Shown: positions 40,436-53,070 of the stretch, one piece after another
Layout of the letters: each line of letters begins with the position of its first letter
Position numbering within the stretch: position 1 is the stretch's first letter
NCBI GenBank assembly: GCA_035578155.1
Contig: JAPWDM010000034.1
Span: 1,614,501-1,678,500 of the forward strand
Direction of reading: 5' to 3'
Source of the DNA: Brachynemurus nebulosus
Lineage: Eukaryota > Arthropoda > Insecta > Neuroptera > Myrmeleontidae
Length of the DNA: 64,000 nt
Made by a program: the position numbers and the translations under genes
The notes under the pieces: model-generated
Seen by the model: the letters and a program-made list of their open reading frames with translations, nothing else
Told to the model about the DNA's origin: nothing
Databases searched by the model: none

Positions 40436-41924
40436 GCGTGTTTACATGCAATTGTACGTATGTAGACATGGTTTTCCTGCAATATATTTCTCGAATGAAA
40501 ATGTTTGATCGACTTTATCGGGGTACCAATTGTAACCTGAAAGAAATTTTCAGATCCGCTCAAGCCTTTTTTGTTTAAGCAAAATAACTTTAAAAAGTAG
40601 ATTAACTATACAATTTCATTTTATATGGTTATGTACCATCACTTCTTTTTTTGATGCTAGAAAATGCTGATAATTTTATCGTGTAGACCTCAAGGGTTGA
40701 ATGAGACCTCTAGTGTTTATCATACTCCACGGTTTGGTTTTTCTTAACCACTGGCCGTCTGTATTTTGTCTGTTTTGCTCGTTGCGACATGAAAGATATT
40801 AAGATCGTAATAACACATTACCTCGACTAGAGTTAATCATCCTGGATTTTATACATTGCGATGATATATTGGACAAATTACATATATGTCTCTGTCTATG
40901 AGATTTTTTGCTCTGTAATAATTTCTGAGAATGTGTTAAATATAAGTTATTTGAATATGTTTAATATTTTTGTTTTCAACAAAAAATAAACTAAATATCT
41001 TCTACTGCAATGTAAACCTTCAGATGTGTAAGTATAAAATACATATGTACTCGTATAAGTAATAAAATATTACACCAAATAAAAAAAAAATTGCTATAAA
41101 ATTACCAACAAAAAAATCACGACATACTAAGTGCATTGTTTGGTTACGTACTACAATACATATCACATGTGTGCTCTTACATAATTTCTCCACAAAAATG
41201 AAAAAAAGAACAACATAAAATACACGTATTTTTGAATGCATCATCTATTCTGTGTGACTGGCTCTTACTGGCTGTAGATGTTACCGTAATATGTAGCTGC
41301 TTACATGTAATGATAATGAGCGAAGAGACATTAAACAACAAATTTGACCCAGATTTGTTCATTCTCCGTAATCGTAAACTGAAGTAGCAGTAGCTGATGA
41401 AGAGCAAAATAAACTCAAATCATTTCATAATTATATGATATTGCTTGTTTGTTGTGTTCTCTATGTAAATTTGTTACACACTCACAAAAATGTTTTTTCA
41501 TGTTCAAGATCCGTCATATCCGAATTCCACCTTTAATAAAATGAGTAATTGCGGTTAATTGGTTTGCGTATGAGTTTATGGTTTGATGACATAAACAAAA
41601 ATTTGGAGGATTTTAGAAATTAATTTTTGGTAATTTTTATTATTAAATAAACTTTTTCAATGTGGCTATGAAGGTGTGATGGGCAATATTTTTTCAAAAC
41701 TAGTTTCATAATACTTAATAGTCATAAATTAGTAATAATAATAGTTTCTTAAAAAACTTGTTCACATCGAAGTTGTAAGTAGTAAATAGATCACATATAA
41801 ATAGGTTGCTTAACATACCTCTCACGTTGCTATATTTTTCTGCCGTACTTATGGGTTCTGCCTACTACTTTATATTATGTGACCCTTATGTGTCAAGGAG
41901 CTATTACAGATGACAGAATGATAT
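40436..41924. other. Non-coding
   Basis: No gene or element recognised. Small minus-strand frames at 41020-41407 lack any domain. Confidence 0.4.
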
Positions 41925-41932
41925 AGCCAAAC

Positions 41933-43274
41933 TAGTGATGGAGAACTATCGATAGTCACGACTATCGATAGTTCTGACTATCGATAGTACTGACTATCGA
42001 TAGTTACGATAGTCGTGAAACTATCGATAGTTATCGATAGTTTATCGATAGTTTTTGATACCCAAGTTGGGCGGCATTTAGATAGCCGGCGAGTAAAAAA
42101 AAAAAAAAACAAAAAAGGTCGCCGGTTTTACGCTGGGGCGGAATTATTCCTTTTTGCCCGGGAATTCCCTTAAAATGGTTGTTTTTATATCTCTGGCTAT
42201 TTTTATTATCTTTAGTATTTATAAGTAAACGAAATAACTGAAAAAATGTATCAAAAACTATCGATAGTAAAAAAAAACGACGGGTTGCACTCCGGGAGTG
42301 CCGGCAGAAGTGAAAACTTGAATATTAACGTTGTGCATTTTTGATATTTTGGAATGGTTAGGGAATAATTTTGCACGAATTGCTTTAATTATCAGTATAA
42401 AAGTACTATCATTTATGTGGTAGAATACAGTATTTATTTATTGCGCTATCGTACACGGCACACCCTGCCGGAACGCTAGAAAAAGTGGACTTTTGAGTGC
42501 GCGTTTGGAGCGCTGTATCTTTTCACCTGTACAAGATAGACAGGTGCTCTCGCTGACTTTTTTGTAGAGAATTCGATTCTCTACAAAAAAGGTTTTAACA
42601 CTTTTTAATGTATCTATCACCGTTTTCGTTGCGTAAGCGGTGAAAGCTCAAAAAACGCTATTTATGAATTTTCAATATTGTTTAAACAATATAAAAAAAC
42701 ATTTCTGGGAGTTCATATATTGCACAAATGTTCTCTTCGGTAATCCCTACAAGAATCTCTTTTTAAAAATTTTTTATCTCTATTCTAAAATTAATGTTTC
42801 ATGAGATAGGGCTTAAAATTAGTACTATTGGAGTAAACCCGTATGTATCTCTGTCCTTTCGCGTTACACTAGTTTCAGTAGTATAGAGATACTACCGTTC
42901 GTTCTGTATTCTGTACTACTGTCTACTGTTATGTACTGTCGTCTTACGAATTTTCGATCAGGTCACGTGTTCTGACGCCAGTTTAACATTTTTTACCCAT
43001 TACAAAAAAAGTGTACAACGCAGTTTATAGTCTGCTCTTTTTAGTCTGCTCTACTGACTGTCTACTTTCCATCCGTCTTACGAATTTTTGATCAGATCTT
43101 ACGAATTTTCGATCAGGTCACGTGACCTGACGCGAGTTTAACATTTTTTACCCATTACAAAAAAAGTGTACAACGCCGCTAAAGAAGTTTTCACTTCAAA
43201 AAAATATCGATAGTTTTCGATAGTCAAAACTATCGATAGTTATCGATAGTGCTATCAATAGTTCTCCACCACTA
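41933..43274. mobile_element. hAT-type MITE with eleven TATCGATA sites
   Basis: Perfect 8-bp target duplication AGCCAAAC at 41925-41932 and 43275-43282. The ends are TAGTGATGGAGAACTAT and ATAGTTCTCCACCACTA. TATCGATA occurs seven times in the left end, once near 42260 and three times in the right end. The interior has a tandem pair sharing ACGAATTTTCGATCAGGTCA (42952 and 43103) and a short hairpin (TTTTTTGTAGAGAAT at 42558). No transposase. Confidence 0.93.
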
Positions 43275-43310
43275 AGCCAAACATATGTTACATATGTGAG
43301 ATATGCGATA

Positions 43311-43753
43311 TAGGAATGTGAAAAAATAATCGATTTTTATATTAATCCATTACTTTTTTTCTTATAACCGATTTTTAATAATCGATTCTCTAAATAATAA
43401 CAATCGATTTTTAATAAATCGATTATATAAATTACACTCTATTATTTCCTTATTATTTAAGGTGAAAGCTGAAAGGAAAACTTGGTTTGTTTTTTAGCTT
43501 TAAAACCAAAAGGTTGTCATTTTAGTTATTTTTGACACTTACCATTTTAACTAATCTTCATTCTAAATAATTGTTAATATTAATTTGGTAGCTTTATTAT
43601 AACATATATAGAAAAGTATGCAACTTTTCGAATAATTTTTCGGAAAAATCGATTATTTCTTCTAAAATCGATTTTTTACAAATCGATTTATATTAAAAAG
43701 AGAAAAATCGACTATTTAGTAATCGATTTTTTTCACTCCATGTCACATCCCTA
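43311..43753. mobile_element. hAT-type MITE rich in AATCGATT
   Basis: The flanks ATGCGATA and ATGTGATA (7 of 8 match). The ends are TAGGAATGTGA and TCACATCCCTA. Both subterminal regions are arrays of AATCGATT. 443 bp, non-coding. Confidence 0.87.
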
Positions 43754-43857
43754 ATGTGATACAATCAATAAGAAAATTTTCTGCTATCATGTTATTTACG
43801 CTCCCATTAAATTTATACGCATCAAATCTGCCAGAATTCCGAACATGTCAAGAAAAG

Positions 43858-44786
43858 GGGTGCATACTAGTTCGCTCCCGCGGTCAAATTTTAATCTCAT
43901 CTGGAAAAAGGGTCGTAGGTTAGTTCGCTCCCGGGATGTATACTAGTTTGCTCCCACGGTCAAATTTTAATCTTTTCTTGAAAAAGGGTCGTAGGTTAAT
44001 TCACAACTCGTTATCTACTGACAGGTAAAATTAATTACTTAAATGACAATTAGTTAAATAACTTAACAATTAAAATTTTATTTGTTTAAAATTCGAATTT
44101 TTAAAAGCGTTCAAAATTACAGTTAATAATGGACATTTAGTGTGTTGTGTTTTATTTACGTTAGTTTAAATTTTATTTGTTTTTGATGCACCAAAATCAG
44201 TAGCATATGGTAGGATTTAAAAAAAAATAGGAATTAATTGTAGATAATTTTACTTTGTGAAAATCCTACAATTATGTATATTATTCAACCTTACATTTAT
44301 AATTATTCAAGTTAAATTTAAAAATCTTTGGTAATATTCATTATTTAATCTCCCCGCCCACTATTTGCTATCTACCTAAAACTCGTTCAACATCAAATTC
44401 GTAATTTGCTACTTGTTTCGGATACACGTATATTTGTTTCTTTCTTCTGGGTTTTCCCCATTTCTTAACAAGTCCTTTTATTGTCTTTAATTTGTATATT
44501 ACAGAAAATCAACAGAAACAAGTTCATCAACAGAGAAAAGTGGATCGCAAGGCAGTTAATTTGCGTAAGGAAATTGTAGAAAGGAAAATTTCGTTTGAAA
44601 CAAAATGTAATAAGTAGATTCGACTTTGTAAAATGTATGTCATGTAAATTTACACCAAATTTATAATGTATTTAATATTAAATTATAAAACATAAATAAA
44701 AACGGGTAATAAAAATAGTTACGGGAGCGAACTAGTATACTACCCTTCAGGGTTTTATGACCGCGGGAGCGAACTAGTGTGCGCCG
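43858..44786. mobile_element. hAT-type element with AGTTCGCTCCCG repeats
   Basis: Perfect 8-bp duplication AAGAAAAG at 43850-43857 and 44787-44794. The subterminal block ACTAGTTCGCTCCCGCGGTC is present on both sides, with extra partial copies inside (43930, 43946, 44720). The interior holds a small frame (44505-44618) preceded by an acceptor-like TTGTATATTACAG. The CCCGCGGTCA core also occurs in the ends of 30273-32920. Confidence 0.87.
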
Positions 44787-44794
44787 AAGAAAAG

Positions 44795-47700
44795 GTAACA
44801 CGTTAACTAAATTGCATGTTAAAATAATTGTCGTGGGTGATAAATGACATAAATAAGAAGAAAAACTTCTGTTTTCATCGATTTAATTGGTCTAAAGCAT
44901 CAACTTAATCATAAAAACTCACAAGTTGACTAATCTACGTATTAGTATTTCACATTTATACTGGGTTAGACTTGACATTATAAGTAGCAAGGAAAATATT
45001 TAAAGCTGCGGACCATTTAGTTAACCTTGGCAATGGTCGACGAAGACTGTATCGATTTTGCTTGATTATTTCGAAAGCTGTGATACATAGAGAACAACAC
45101 TGTTTTTAAAACACTTTCTCCATTGAATCTATAGGATTGTGATTATAAGAGGGGCTGTAAAAAAATTAAGGGCGTTGATCAGTTTGTTTACAAATAGAAC
45201 AAAATTTTTTTCTTGTACACCCCTTTAACTATCAATATGGTAAACATTATATTCAAAATATTTGAAGTTAATTAGGTATTTCGTCAATATCACTATAAAA
45301 TAATATTCTACTTAACGCGTTTTCAGTCTTACGACCATCTTTAGAGTGAGTTGAAGAATGAATAAATTATGAGATTTATAGCTAAGGAAGATGTGTAGGA
45401 GGGATGTAATATAATTGAAACTGAACTGGGACGGTTCTTCATCTATAGCATTCACATAAAAATATTTGATGTAAGAGTATTCATTTCCCAATATTTACAC
45501 AAGCTACTTGAAAACATAAAAGATGCTTTATTACTTTCTAGTAGCATAAATGCATACACTTTTAAAGTGTCTGAAGCTTTATATTCAGACCAAAAATTGC
45601 AGTTTGAGCCCTTTGATTTAAAAGTTCCTTACTTTTTTTAAAAAATATTTTATTTTAGACAAATTATAGTTAGAACCATTTTTTTTAGTCTTTACCTATA
45701 AAAAATTTTCTTGGTCCTGTTTACTGCATGGCGTTTTGTACAAAAGTTAAGATGTTTCGATGAATTCATTTTAATTAAACAAATAGAAAATTTAAGAATT
45801 TTAGAATTGAAAGTATAAATTCTGTCCAAAAAAAGAGTTTTATTGTAAGAATTCAAAATTTCAAGATTAATAATAAAACTACAATTGTTTTTTTTTTTTT
45901 ATATATATAATTTGTTTCAGATTGTTGAATTTTTTTAACCGTACAAGACAATTACCGAAATTTTAATGAAACTTTTTATTTTTATGTAATAAAAATTAAA
46001 ATTATGTAAGTTTTAATTCCAACAGCACTAATCTATTACTTTTTACTAACGTTGAACAAAATAAAATATGTTTCTCAAATTTTTATTTTATTATAATAGC
46101 TTATGATGTATTCTTAAATCTTGGTAATTTTGTTTGCTACACTTATCGAGGACCGCCAACCGATATAATTCTATAAATTTATGTAAATCGTGAGAAATAC
46201 AACGCTTCAAATAATATTTGTATATTAAAAGTAATTGTTATTTACTTACTTAAAATTCATATCGGTTCGTCTTTTATTTTTCAATTTTTATTTTTTCCAC
46301 TGAGAAAATTAGTACTGAGATAGATATGTAGGTACAGTTTTGAATTAAAAAATTGTATGAAGACCAATTTTTTCCAATGAGTAGACGAATATTATGTTTA
46401 GCAACTATGTAAATTAACGCAGCCTATACAGCGTAGGATTTGCTTGATATATAGAATTAATTTTTCTCGGAAAAAAGAATAAAAATAGTGTTATCTTTTA
46501 ATAATTTTAATTAACCACCTTAATGACTAGCCCCTTAATGGTTCGCTATAAGTCATGTCTCAACTACAGTAGGTATTTTTAATCTATTAACTATTGTCAC
46601 GCGTTCCATACAAAAACAAAGTATAAAACAAATTATAAAGTTGATACTTAATTTGAAACAAATGGTAGGAATTACTGAGACAGAGCAACAATCTTGAAAA
46701 TTTCGCATCATTACATATAGAAGATGCTCAATTGATGATAAATTATGTAGAGTTGTGTGGGCAGTTATCAGAAAATATCACAAATTTGTAACCTGAATTT
46801 TTGGTCTCGGCCGAAAATCGAAACCGAACATAAAACCAATATATCGGAAAAAAGGTAGCTACAAAAATTAATTAATTATCAATAGTTAAAAAATCGCTTT
46901 AATAGTAAGTAATTATTCAGAAACCCTAATAATCAAAGTCGATGTACTTTATTATATATAAGGTAAAAACAATAATTTGTCGACTTTAAATATCTTTAAA
47001 CTGTGTTAGGTATGTATATCTGTTATCCTATTAATTCCTGAGTACCTCCTACAAAGTCTCAACCACGACCGGTAGTCTTAACGCTCTTTTGCCGAGAACG
47101 GGGCCAGTATCTCTCACAGTCAGTCGAATTTTTGGCCAAGAATGGTTGAGATCGAGATCAAGAGGGTATTTATAATTTTATTAAATTTTTTTTGAACGGT
47201 ATTTGAATGAATAATATTGTACAAATTGGAAAATATTTGTCTCCAGTACTGGTGGAAAGTTCAATACCCTCAAAGGTTGCATTAATTTTTTCACTTTCAG
47301 GGACGTTCAATAATAATGATTAGTTACTCTTTTTTTAGATTTCGAAGAATCAGTCATAACAAGCTTGACTGATTTGTATGTAATTTTTTCGTCAATTTAA
47401 AGATAAAAATTAGTTACACATTCTTGATAGATTTGTACACAAACATTGAAAATTCAGTGTATAATTTGGCTCTTATATCAATATAGTGTTTTAATTAAAT
47501 ATACACAAAAAACTACCGTTATTATTTTTATAGTAATTTTTGTTTAAAATGTAGTAATATTTAAATATTGATTTACTAGTAATACGGTGTTTTAGATTTT
47601 ATAAAACAACTATAATGCATTTTCTATGTACCTATGTTATTTTATGCCACTTGTGTGTAATAAATTAAATAAAAACTGTAGCTCGTATACAAAAATGCCT

Positions 47701-48478
47701 TTATGTAGCCTAAGATTTTTTTGGGTGGTCAAGTACTGTTTAAATAAGAAAATATTTAACCTAGAAATTTTTAAAATTTAAAACAATAAGGCACTTGAAC
47801 TTAAGTAATGGAATTTATTTTATTTATTTTTTTCAAATTCAGCTCTGAGACTCTGTAATAATCAACATTGTTCTCAGAATTTTTAAAGTTCATGTTACTA
47901 CCTGGCAGCCTGGCCACATTTTGTTTAAACGGAAATTGTTTGTGCAAATGGGAAAGAGTAGCATATACGTATTTCCATTTTACATATTCGCTAATACAAT
48001 GCCCAACAATTAATGTATCTTCACTTTCTGCCAAGAAACTGATATTTCCGAAGTTATGTTTTTAATTTTAAGAATCACAATTTAGCTAATTTTAGTTGTA
48101 AAATTTTAAAAACTTCTAAACAAACAAAGTTAAGTAAATTTTGTTTTGGACAAAGAAAATTTGATCAGTTTTGTCACGTTTCCCTCTTAAGTATACAATA
48201 TATAATTATGGTTTGGTAACTTTTATTGGCTGTGATACGATTGGCAGTAGTGATCTGGTCGGTCTTTACAAAAACACATACTTTTTTGTGCAAAACCAAT
48301 CTCTATTTGAGTTTTACTGTTCAGAAATCATGATTTCATTTATCGTTATGTAGTACCATTAGATTTTACAACCGTTACAAGCTTTAGCAAGGGCGTACAT
48401 AACGGTGGAATCAGGCTTATATGTAAACTAAAAGATGCTATGCCTTTTTGAAGATTCGCGACAGCGAGAATCATGATG
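44795..48478. other. Long A+T-rich stretch, nothing recognised
   Basis: 3.7 kb without a defined element, gene or strong splice pair. A small local inverted pair (TCTCAACCA / TGGTTGAGA) lies at 47056-47151, and around 46790-46850 there are GGCCGAAAATCGAAACCGA words like those of the element at 54926-55199. Confidence 0.45.
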
Positions 48479-48481
48479 TTA

Positions 48482-49303
48482 AGCCCGCCACACACGTACA
48501 GTTTCAACTGACAGTTTGAACTGAACAGTTCAACTACACAGTTTAAACTCTACGTGTGTGGGCATTTCAATCTCAGTTCAACGCAACTGTACAGTTAAAC
48601 TGAGACGAATGAAATTTCAATTTTTTAAACTGAAAGGTTCTACTGATTGTTGCGTGTGTGAGGGTTCAACTGTACAGTTCTCAGTTCAATTTATGTCAGG
48701 AGCACAGATCAATGAACACTATTATTATTATACTACTAGAAACTAGACAGAGCGTAGGGCCAGTTTGTAGGCATTTTTCTTGTGGCAGGTAACGGGGTGA
48801 GACGGGTGAGATTTAAGGAATATAATATATTGTCCACTTTTCCGCAAATGGAGCTATAGTTGAAACGAATACCACTCTTTTTCTTTCAAAACTTTGCAGT
48901 TTCTTCTCAAGAAAGTAAAATTTTATTATCAATATTATGTTTTGACAATAATTATTTGAAAACGTTATTACAAATACCACAGAATACTATTAAGTCGTAT
49001 ACTGGTTGTATCTGGCTGCTTCATTTTTAAATTGATAGAGTGAATCTATAGGATATATAGAATATGTTCCTTGGTCTGTGGTCAGGAGCAAGTGCGTTTG
49101 ATTTTTTGTTTTTTTAACAATATAATTTCCGCGGAATCAAAGATGTTGCTAGGTGAAATTGTCCTGTTGTTTCCAATCCATTGTAAAAACTGAAGAATTG
49201 AACTGGACGTGTGTGTGCTTTTATAGTGTACAGTTTCACCTGACAGTTTAAACTATTCATTTTAAACTGTCTGTTGAAACTGTACGTCTGTGGTCGGCCG
49301 GCC
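48482..49303. mobile_element. PIF/Harbinger-like MITE with CAGTTCAACTG words
   Basis: TTA on both sides (48479-48481 and 49304-49306). The ends are AGCCCGCCACACACGTACAG and the reverse of GTACGTCTGTGGTCGGCCGGCC. Subterminal regions repeat ACAGTTTAAACT and CAGTTCAACTG in both directions. The reading frames in it are repeat by-products. Confidence 0.78.
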
Positions 49304-49309
49304 TTAGTT

Positions 49310-50080
49310 TACAGTTCGAAGGGTGGGTTGCAGGTTCAAATGCTACCACTATCTCTGAATTTATTTATTGATTCAGTTGAAATACATAATATCAACTTTG
49401 GCGGATATCAAAATCATTCTCTAAGTATTTCTATTTGCCAATTTTTGGTGCATTAAAAGACGTACATTTATCAATTTTTTTTTTAACATAAACATGGTAA
49501 GTTTCATTGTACGTAGGTAAATTGATAAGAAAATGAAAATTAACTACATATTCGTGAACAGAACATTCCATAAATAATATTAGTTATGGTTTTTATTTAA
49601 ATTTTTCATAAATATTACTTTCATGAGCCATTATGTTTTCAAAAAATTTTATTATTCTCAAAAATCTCGTATTGATTTACGTAATACATATACTTGTTTT
49701 AGCGAATGCATTTTGTATGTTGTGAAATCTTTATACACAATTATTATTTGTGACGAACTGAGAAATTGCGAGTATTTAAGTTTTGCCAAAAATCGTGTGC
49801 TTGGATGTTTCAGACGCTTGAGCATTTCGCAGTAGACTTTCTCAACTAGAACACTTTGTAAATAAATCACTTCGTATTGTTATTTATTTCGATCACTGTA
49901 AGATATTTTAGTTTAATTAGCTACTTAGCAAATGGTACAAATATAAGTCCAGTAGAATATCGAAAAGTGTCCCGTTACTGACATTATGGCGGTCAACGGA
50001 ACAGGCGGATAACAGAAACTTTTTAATAACTTGATTTTACTACTAGCTTGGAGACGAAAATGAAAATGTTAATATTAGGA
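49310..50080. other. Non-coding
   Basis: No feature recognised. Mirror frames at 49623-49870 on both strands have no domain. Confidence 0.4.
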
Positions 50081-50085
50081 ACATA

Positions 50086-50631
50086 CAGTTAATCTTTTTT
50101 TTTGTGTGGTGGATAGGGACCGCATAAAAAAAATCGCAAAAAAAATATATTGAAAAATATCATAAATAGTTATAAAAAGTATAGTTCGATTCAGATTGTA
50201 CAAAAACCTTTTTTTATGCGGTTGGTCGGGACCGCATAAAAAAAGTTTCATCGAAAAAACATCACTCAAAACGCTCAAAACTTAGGAATTTCCTTAGTAG
50301 TTGCTTCTATAAACAAAATAAAGCATTAATTTACACGTAGAAACATTTTGTTTCAATTTTATAATATTAAGAAAATTTTGAAAAATACATGTGTAATAAA
50401 ATTAAATGATGCAGTAACTTATGTTCTTATGCAATGTATTGATTAAATGCTTAAAAGCCGTTAAAAAGTATTTTTATCAAAGAAAGTTACTATAGTAATT
50501 GTTTAAGTTTCTTACTGTCTCATGATTTTGATTCACATTATGCATTTTAATGGCCATTTTTTACAAACCGCATAAAAAAATCACATAAAAAAATCGCACA
50601 TAAAAGGACCGTATAAAAAAGAGTTCAGCTA
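50086..50631 (-). mobile_element. pogo-like MITE with GACCGCATAAAAAAA repeats, copy 1
   Basis: TA target on both sides. The ends are CAGTTAATCTTTTTTTTTG and GAGTTCAGCTA. Multiple TATGCGGT / ACCGCATA and TGCGATTTTT words lie near each end. It matches 58525-59232 in the opposite orientation. Confidence 0.83.
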
Positions 50632-50934
50632 TATTTAATATATTTAATTTTACAAAACTATTCATTTAAAATTTACATTACAATAGAGTGGTACAGCACT
50701 ACATTGCAATAGAAAATAGTGTTGAAAAGGATAAAAGCCCCCCCGCCTCTATACCATTACCAGTATAAAACAATTTCATATTATTTGCAAGCATTTTCTT
50801 TATTTCAACAGAATATTAATTTTTCTGTTGGATTATGTACGGTAGACCGGGGCAAGTTTGGTACAAGGGCAAGTTTACACAATTCTTATAGTTTACAAAC
50901 CGTTAGTTGGAGCGCAACATTTCCCAGGCCAGGT

Positions 50935-51228
50935 ATTGGTCTTGGTATTGCTAAAAATCTTTTATTAGCGAATTTTTTCCTTCTAAAATCAGAATTTTCT
51001 CTCTTTACGGTATTAATTATACTTTTAAACTATTTAAATAATTTAGCAAGAGTCTTGCTTTTTTCTTGCTATAGTCTTGGTCTTGCTCACTTGAGCCTTG
51101 GTATTGGTCTTGCAGCCATACTTATAGTCTTGGTCTTGCAAAATGCAGTCTTGGTCTTGGTCTTGGTCTTGCAAAAATGCAAGACCAAGACAAGACTGCA
51201 AGACCAAGACTAATTTTGCTCATCACTA
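50935..51228. mobile_element. Truncated copy of the AAGACC hAT-type MITE
   Basis: It matches 4779-5218 in reverse (shared TTAGCGAATTTTTTCCTTCTA and TAGTCTTGGTCTTGC words) and ends TTTTGCTCATCACTA. The other end is missing; upstream (50845-50930) is a different repeat beginning GTAGACCGGGGCAAGTTTGG. The 164-residue frame across the junction is repeat-derived. Confidence 0.8.
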
Positions 51229-51476
51229 GAGTTACCGAGACTGCCATTTGCAATCATGTCAGTTCGGAACCAGTAATATTAGTAACAAACAACATAGAGC
51301 AGAATTGATGATTTTTATTAAAGTGAGTAAATTTTTACACCACTATGTTGGTGTAATAACAATAATTATACTATTCGATCTTTACAGTTCATAATGGATT
51401 ATCTTATTAGGCCGTTCTTTTACGGTTATTTTAAGATTTGTGTGTAGTTTTCGAAAAACCTACACACAAATTTTTT

Positions 51477-51965
51477 AATAGTTAGATCGAGGAAATTTAA
51501 TTTATTATATATTCCAAGTTCTATTGCAAATTTTATTCTATGGTGAAATGAGCTGATAAAATTCAAGAACTCTAATGCGTGTTCTTTAGTACCTGTCTAC
51601 ACCGCGAAGATATCATCAACGTAGCATCTTCAAAAAAGCAATTTACGTAGTAACGAGGAATTAGGATTAACTACTAAATTTTCTATGTGCTTCATGCAAA
51701 AAATTGCAAAGAAATGAGGACATTTCGAGCCCATCCCGAGCCCGTTAAACTGAAGGTATATTTTGTTATTAAAAATGAAGTAATTATGGTTTAATAACAG
51801 GTTTAAACAATGGTAAATTGCTTCTAGATTGGGGGCCTGAGGAGTATTCCAAAATTTCTCTGTTAGGAAAATCCTGAAGAGTGTTTTGAACTGATCTGTA
51901 GGGATCGAGTAAAAAGATCAGTGACATCAAAGCAAATTATTAAAAACAAAAAACTCGGAAAATTA
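51477..51965 (-). pseudogene. Penelope-like element reverse transcriptase remnant
   Basis: Minus-strand translation runs FDVTDLF, then LEAIYHCLNLLLNHNYFIFN, NKIYLQFNGLGMGS, KHIENL, and the catalytic YVDDIFAV at about 51600-51623, then TKEHALEFLNFI and NKLNFLDLTI. Order and spacing match the RT of Penelope-like retroelements (D-x-x-x-LFT; NK-x-Y-x-Q-x-x-G-x-x-MGS; YVDD; LNFLD). The stretch is broken by a stop between FAV and TGT where Trp is usual, another before RCYVDD, and at least one frameshift upstream. The GIY-YIG endonuclease part is not seen. It is an inactive 5'- and 3'-truncated copy. Confidence 0.75.
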
Positions 51966-52089
51966 ATAAGATTCAATAATTCAGTGATCAGTTCATTGGA
52001 ATTATTTATTCACTATAAGTTCAAAATTAATGTTAGTAAAATTATAGATGTCATCTAAAAACCATTAAAAATGCCTTTCAAACATTATT

Positions 52090-53070
52090 TTTTACGATTC
52101 ATTTGAAAATTCTTCCTGTACAGCTTAAGAATTTTTCCTATACAGCTCCGTAAAATTCGATGGGCTAGTAAAATTTCAAGTGAATACCAGGAAAATTTAT
52201 TTAATTTTTGTAAAATTATACTAGACATAGAAAAATTTTTGCGGAGCTACAGTGTAATTTTTACTAAGCTGAAAGGTAGACGCTATTTGTTATTTCTATT
52301 TTCTCCTTGAAACCTGTCTTTTAGCATCTCTCCCACACAAGAATCACACACAACTGACGATAAACAGTTGTGTGTAACATCCACATAAGGTCGAGTTTTG
52401 TGCATTGCAAAAAAATTATTAGAAGTATTTTTAGATGATCACACGGAATGTTATTTAGTTTGTAGTAAAAAATATTCATTGTGTGACCGTTACCAGTTCA
52501 GTAGGAGCGAGCCATGGTAGTGAGTAGATGTACACTGAGTGGAGTGTTATCTTTCTTTTTCTGTTGTTTTTTATAATAAAATATATAATGGACTTTACAT
52601 TTAAAACAAAGAATTGTTATTTGTGTTTCATGAATTGTTTATTTTTTATTTTAATTGTTGCATGTTTTTTATATGTATTGATGTTTATTGAAACATGTTT
52701 TTCCACAAATAATAAAAAACCACAGAACATTTTTTCAATATTAATAATTTGATTTTAATCCTTACCCTTCTATCAATATCTTTTTAAACTATTTTAATTC
52801 AATTATTTATTAATAAATAAAAAAAAGAAACCTTATAAATAATACGGTAAGAGAGTAGAATTTTTCCTGTACAGCGCCGAAATTTTTACGGAGTCAGCGT
52901 AATTTTTACTGTGCAGTCAAATTTTACGGAGCCATAGGGTAAATTTTACTATACTCATCGTACTTTTTCCTTTGCCTGTCACTTATGTCCGCATTAGCAG
53001 AGAGCTCCGTAATTTTTTACTAGAAATTTCCGTAAAAATTACCGTATTTTGTTCTCTGTGTAACAGTATT
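52090..53070. repeat. Repeat region with (T)ACAGC(T)CCGTAAAATT words
   Basis: ACAGCTCCGTAAAATT, GCGGAGCTACAGTGTAATTT and TACGGAGTCAGCGTAATTTT-like words occur at 52130-52270 and 52860-53065, partly in reverse. The right edge ATTTTGTTCTCTGTGTAAC resembles the CACNGAGAGAAAA ends of the 3445-4237 element. Borders are not resolved. Confidence 0.4.

Noticed and set aside
43311..44786. CRISPR-like regular short repeats (AATCGATT, AGTTCGCTCCCG)
   Set aside because: Repeat spacing is irregular, units are inverted as often as direct, and they sit inside hAT-type elements with target duplications; the DNA is eukaryotic.
50719..51213. 164-residue open frame on the + strand
   Set aside because: It crosses the junction of two repeats and its C-terminal half is translated GTCTTG hexamer. 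The reverse of the same repeat at 4732-4978 also gives open frames.
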